From assembly GCA_934339365.1 (NCBI GenBank), contig CAKRHW010000003.1, forward strand, positions 1 to 64,000: DNA of 64,000 nucleotides, read 5' to 3'. Position 1 is the first letter of the stretch, and each line of letters opens with the position of its first letter. The notes under the pieces were generated by a model. It had not been told where the DNA came from and did no database searches. It was given only the letters and a program-made list of their open reading frames with translations. This stretch comes from an uncultured Lachnospiraceae bacterium (GTDB lineage Bacteria; Bacillota; Clostridia; Lachnospirales; Lachnospiraceae). Both the position numbers and the translations under genes were made by a program. Below are positions 61,504-64,000 of the stretch, piece by piece.

Positions 61504-62215
61504 ATGGAAAGAGACTGCGGATTTCTTTTAAGTGACTTCTACTGATGGGAATCTCTATTTCATTTTTTAACAGTAATGTGTTACCATAAAATTCTTCAAT
61601 AAAATGAATATTAATAATGTAATTCTGATGGCAGAATAAAAGATAATTACACTGATTAACAGTATTAGAAAATTGATTAATGGTATTAGAGGCTGTGTAA
61701 GTCTTTGTATTCGTATGAATAACAGTGTTGCGTTTCAAAGACTCTAAATAAAGAATCTTTGAACTAGAAATTGCATAATGTCTGCCGAACCGGGAAAAAA
61801 ATAAAGTCTGAGCAGCCTGATTTTGATAATGCAACAGGCACTTGGTAAGGGCTAAAGGTAACTTTTGATGTAGCAAAGATTTAGAAATAAAATAACAGTG
61901 TTCTGTCTCATATACGAGGGTCGCATAGTCGTTAAAACCTGATACAAATATTATCTGACAATATGGGAAATATTCATTTATCATGTGTGCATAATCAATG
62001 CCATTCTTTGCCTGATTTAATTCAATATCTAAAATCATCAGATCGTAAGAAAATGAAAGATGTTGAGTCTTACAATCTGATAAGATGTTATGAAAGTCTT
62101 CTGGCTTCAACAAATCAATCTTATAATGAAGCGGATGCTGCTTCATAAAATCAGTAATTAATTGAAAGATTGTCTGTCGGCACTTCTTTTTATCATCGCA
62201 AATAGCTATTCTCAT
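61502..62215 (-). CDS. LytTR-family response regulator
   Basis: A 237-residue regulator: an N-terminal receiver domain (about 1-125) with acidic pair Asp7-Asp8 and phospho-acceptor Asp63 in LMILDIEL, Ser in FVSGFND and Lys in YFISKS. A C-terminal LytTR DNA-binding domain follows (about 138-235, ILYLESLKRNTVIHT, FLFCHQNYIINIHFIEEF-like end). This is the AgrA/ComE architecture. It is divergent from a GHKL kinase gene; the two probably form a pair. Neither peptide nor processing genes are adjacent. Confidence 0.9.
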   Translation of the reverse strand: MRIAICDDKKKCRQTIFQLITDFMKQHPLHYKIDLLKPEDFHNILSDCKTQHLSFSYDLMILDIELNQAKNGIDYAHMINEYFPYCQIIFVSGFNDYATLVYETEHCYFISKSLLHQKLPLALTKCLLHYQNQAAQTLFFSRFGRHYAISSSKILYLESLKRNTVIHTNTKTYTASNTINQFSNTVNQCNYLLFCHQNYIINIHFIEEFYGNTLLLKNEIEIPISRSHLKEIRSLFP

Positions 62216-62249
62216 AGTAATTCATATCCATCCTTTTCACTTGTTTTGT

Positions 62250-62258
62250 AAAGTTAAG
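62250..62258. promoter_or_regulatory. LytTR-box-like sequence
   Basis: AAAGTTAAG matches the LytTR half-site consensus ([TA][AC][CA]GTTN[AG][TG]) at all positions. A second half-site at the usual 21-23-base spacing is not evident, so weight is low. Confidence 0.3.
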
Positions 62259-62286
62259 TGTATGAAAAAGATAGAAAAAATGCAAT

Positions 62287-62346
62287 ACTCTAGTGAATAA
62301 TCTGCTAGAGGAAATTCCACTAGTGTAAAAAACTCTAAGAATTGTA
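62287..62346. repeat. four tandem 15-bp CTAG-centred repeats
   Basis: Four consecutive 15-base units begin at 62287, 62302, 62317 and 62332: ACTCTAGTGAATAAT, CTGCTAGAGGAAATT, CCACTAGTGTAAAAA and ACTCTAAGAATTGTA. The first three share CTAG at unit positions 4-7 with G at 9 and A at 11 and 13; the fourth has CTAA. Units 1 and 2 (CTCTAG/CTAGAG) and units 1 and 3 (CTAGTG/CACTAG) also form inverted repeats. The array lies between the divergent regulator and kinase genes, 20 bases upstream of the kinase -35 box. Confidence 0.6.
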
Positions 62347-62366
62347 AAAATAAATGAATAATTTAC

Positions 62367-62394
62367 TTGAAAAAAAGTTCAATTTGACTATAAT
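62367..62394 (+). promoter_or_regulatory. promoter of the GHKL kinase gene
   Basis: TTGAAA (62367-62372), a 16-base spacer and TATAAT (62389-62394). The leader to the GTG start is about 23 bases. Confidence 0.7.
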
Positions 62395-62423
62395 GGGTAT
62401 ATGTAAACATAAGGAGAGAAAGT

Positions 62424-63176
62424 GTGAAGAATACAAAAGATATCATGCAGACAGTAGGATTGTCTTTCTTAGGGACGATCTTTCTTGCAACGACAGGGGC
62501 AGTTTTAAGTTGGAAAGTTTCATCAGATGTTACATTTTGGGTGATTTTTTCTTTGGAGTATATTTGGTGCATGCAATTTGTATGGAGACATCAGAAGGAA
62601 AAGAACGAGATAATTTTTAGAGAAAAAAGAATCAGAATGTTGAAACATGATTTAGAAGACCGGATTTTTTGTATGAATCATTTGTTTGTTTCTGGGAATA
62701 TAGAAGAAGCGAAAGAGATGATTCTGGATATGAATGTAGAGTATCGAATGTATGATATGGATGCCATCTGTAAGGACCGTATGTTAGATGCTTTATTAAA
62801 GAAGTGGACTTATATCTGCAAAGAGAAGCATATCGCACTTCACTTAGATATCGAAGCAGAAGAGAAGATTCGTATAGATAAATCAGATATGTGCAAAATA
62901 ATATCAAACTTATTAAAAAATGCGGTAGAAGCGACATCTGGGAATCAGGATTTTCAATGGATTGATTTTAAATTAAAACAGTCGGATAAAGCATTACAGA
63001 TTGCATGCAGGAATAGCATGTCAGAACAGGAGAAACACTTAGAACAAAGAAAGGAAGCAGACAGAGGATATGGTTTGCAGATTATAAATTATGCCATTGA
63101 AAAATATGATGGAATCATGAACGTTTTGAAAAAGAAAGAAGAATATGTTACAATGATTGAGATTGAATATGAATGA
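62424..63176 (+). CDS. GHKL-type sensor histidine kinase (AgrC-like C-terminus)
   Basis: A 250-residue protein with only two short membrane segments (about 10-29 and 36-55), then a histidine region with His75 in RMLKHDLEDRIF. A GHKL ATPase domain follows: N box IISNLLKNAVEAT near 157 and G box GYGLQIINYAIEKYDG near 215. AgrC-type kinases usually have six or seven membrane segments and over 400 residues, so the sensor part is much reduced; the signal may be membrane-derived or from a partner protein. The start is GTG 62424 after AAGGAG. Divergent from the LytTR regulator. Confidence 0.85.
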   Translation: MKNTKDIMQTVGLSFLGTIFLATTGAVLSWKVSSDVTFWVIFSLEYIWCMQFVWRHQKEKNEIIFREKRIRMLKHDLEDRIFCMNHLFVSGNIEEAKEMILDMNVEYRMYDMDAICKDRMLDALLKKWTYICKEKHIALHLDIEAEEKIRIDKSDMCKIISNLLKNAVEATSGNQDFQWIDFKLKQSDKALQIACRNSMSEQEKHLEQRKEADRGYGLQIINYAIEKYDGIMNVLKKKEEYVTMIEIEYE

Positions 63177-63231
63177 CAATGAATTCAAATAAAAATTTTA
63201 ACAGAATTGATAAGCAGAGGAGGAAGGGCAA

Positions 63232-63951
63232 ATGGCTACACCACATAATCACGCAGAAAATGGAGAAATTGCGAAGATCGTTTTAATGCCAGGCGATCCA
63301 TTAAGAGCAAAATATATTGCAGAGACTTATTTAGAGCACTGCGTAATGTTTAATCAGGTCCGTAATATGTATGGTTACACAGGAACATATAAGGGGAAAA
63401 AGATTTCGGTGATGGGACATGGAATGGGGAATCCATCTATGGGAATCTACTCATATGAGTTATATCATGAATATGATGTAGAATGCATTATTCGCATTGG
63501 TTCGGTAGGTGGAATTGCAGATCATGTTCATTTAAGGGATATTATATTGGCAATGGGAGTATCTACAGATTCTAATTATGGCATGCAATATCAGCTTCCA
63601 GGAAAGTTTGCTCCGATTGCAGATTATGATTTATTAGAAAAAGCTGTCAAAATTGCAAAAGATCAGAAGTTATCTTTCCATGTGGGAAATGTTTTATCTA
63701 CAGATGTTTTTTATTCAGATAATGTGGAGACTAATACATTATGGAAGAAGATGAACGTGTTAGGCGTGGAAATGGAATCTGCTGCGTTATATATGAATGC
63801 TGCAAGAGCTAAGAAAAAAGCACTTTCCATTTTGACCGTTTCTGATCATGTGTTTACGAAGGAAGCATTGACTGCACAAGAGAGAGAAAAATCGTTTACG
63901 GATATGATGGAATTAGCATTGTCAGTGGTAAGTGAATCAGATGAAATATGA
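63232..63951 (+). CDS. deoD: purine-nucleoside phosphorylase, DeoD type
   Basis: Cleaves purine (deoxy)ribonucleosides to base and (deoxy)ribose-1-phosphate. The 239-residue hexameric-type enzyme begins ATPHNHAENGEIAKIVLMPG. It has GHGMGNPSMGIYSYEL (near 63), RIGSVGGI (near 86), EMESAALY (near 182) and SDHVF near the C-terminus with the catalytic Asp. GGAGGAAGGG precedes the start. Another coding sequence begins 37 bases later, suggesting a nucleoside-salvage operon running out of the window. Confidence 0.96.
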   Translation: MATPHNHAENGEIAKIVLMPGDPLRAKYIAETYLEHCVMFNQVRNMYGYTGTYKGKKISVMGHGMGNPSMGIYSYELYHEYDVECIIRIGSVGGIADHVHLRDIILAMGVSTDSNYGMQYQLPGKFAPIADYDLLEKAVKIAKDQKLSFHVGNVLSTDVFYSDNVETNTLWKKMNVLGVEMESAALYMNAARAKKKALSILTVSDHVFTKEALTAQEREKSFTDMMELALSVVSESDEI

Positions 63952-63988
63952 GGGTAGATAGGATAGAACAAGAATAAGGAGAATGGAA

Positions 63989-64000
63989 ATGTCAGATTTT
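63989..64000 (+). CDS. 5' end of a further gene (partial)
   Basis: AAGGAG (63976-63981) is followed seven bases later by ATG TCA GAT TTT at the window edge. Four codons (MSDF) are too few to identify the product; the spacing after deoD suggests co-transcription. Confidence 0.4.

Noticed and set aside
62287..62346. CRISPR-like array
   Set aside because: Units are 15 bases, contiguous without spacers, and only partly conserved.

Overview
The window looks like chromosomal core DNA of a low-GC, spore-forming Clostridia, most likely Lachnospiraceae. The signs are AT-rich codon use, AAGGAGG-type ribosome binding sites, several sporulation genes (spoIIR, spoIID, a spoIIQ-like gene, a SipL-like gene and a CotS-like gene), a T-box leader on ileS, clostridial-style pyr and fab/acc operons, and small membrane proteins of a kind common in Lachnospiraceae. 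Genus and species cannot be fixed from the sequence alone. I see no prophage, transposon, CRISPR array, toxin-antitoxin or defence locus. The novelty is in regulatory architecture and gene-content oddities, not in a new gene cassette.

Layout. 0.1-8.7 kb (+): aspS, an unknown membrane protein, cca, a CotS-like spore protein behind a long hairpin, a SipL-like spore-envelope protein, ispE and a FadR-type GntR regulator. 8.8-14.2 kb: spoIIR (-), murI and a DUF1934 gene (+), then a minus-strand operon of an M15 peptidase, malQ, plsC and a small membrane protein. 14.3-24 kb (+): pncB, T-box/ileS, glgP, spoIID and a spoIIQ-like gene. 24-28.6 kb: a divergent trhA / FMN-lipoprotein pair around a perfect palindrome, then yitT, a MATE pump, a HAD phosphatase and tRNA-Gly (-). 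28.8-37.4 kb: pyrC-pyrF-pyrK-pyrD-pyrE, a 50-residue membrane protein, VanZ-like and DUF6142-like proteins, an HD hydrolase and an extended M29 aminopeptidase. 37.4-42.9 kb: purE-purM-purN-purD and a membrane-anchored cadherin-like protein. 43-49.5 kb: GntR(YtrA)-clpC, an unknown 137-residue protein, radA, tRNA-Trp (-) and a LacI regulator. 49.5-52.5 kb (-): a beta-CASP RNA hydrolase and a FabK/nitronate-monooxygenase-like flavoprotein. 52.7-61.5 kb (+): the type II fatty-acid cluster fabH, acpP, fabD, fabG, fabF, accB, fabZ, accC, accD, accA. 61.5-64 kb: a divergent LytTR response regulator / GHKL kinase pair, deoD and the first codons of another gene.

How the parts work together. Three biosynthetic blocks dominate: de novo UMP synthesis (pyr, without pyrB or carAB here), part of de novo purine synthesis (pur, without C, F, H, L, Q here) with deoD salvage nearby, and fatty-acid initiation/elongation with acetyl-CoA carboxylase. 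The fatty-acid cluster has no enoyl-ACP reductase between acpP and fabD, where related clusters often carry fabK. A flavoprotein of the FabK/NMO superfamily sits divergently upstream instead. A matching 13-bp near-palindrome (TTTGRTAYTCAAA) lies on that gene's promoter and again just upstream of fabD, which suggests one regulator for both. Glycogen turnover (malQ, glgP), translation (aspS, ileS, cca, two tRNAs), proteostasis (clpC) and sporulation genes make up the rest.

Most noteworthy: a perfect 14-bp hairpin that buries the ribosome binding site of the CotS-like gene and doubles as a terminator; four 15-bp CTAG-centred tandem repeats between the divergent two-component genes; a 17-bp perfect palindrome at the trhA/FMN-lipoprotein promoters; the fabK-less fatty-acid locus with its paired operator-like sites; and an operator-like inverted repeat inside the acpP promoter.
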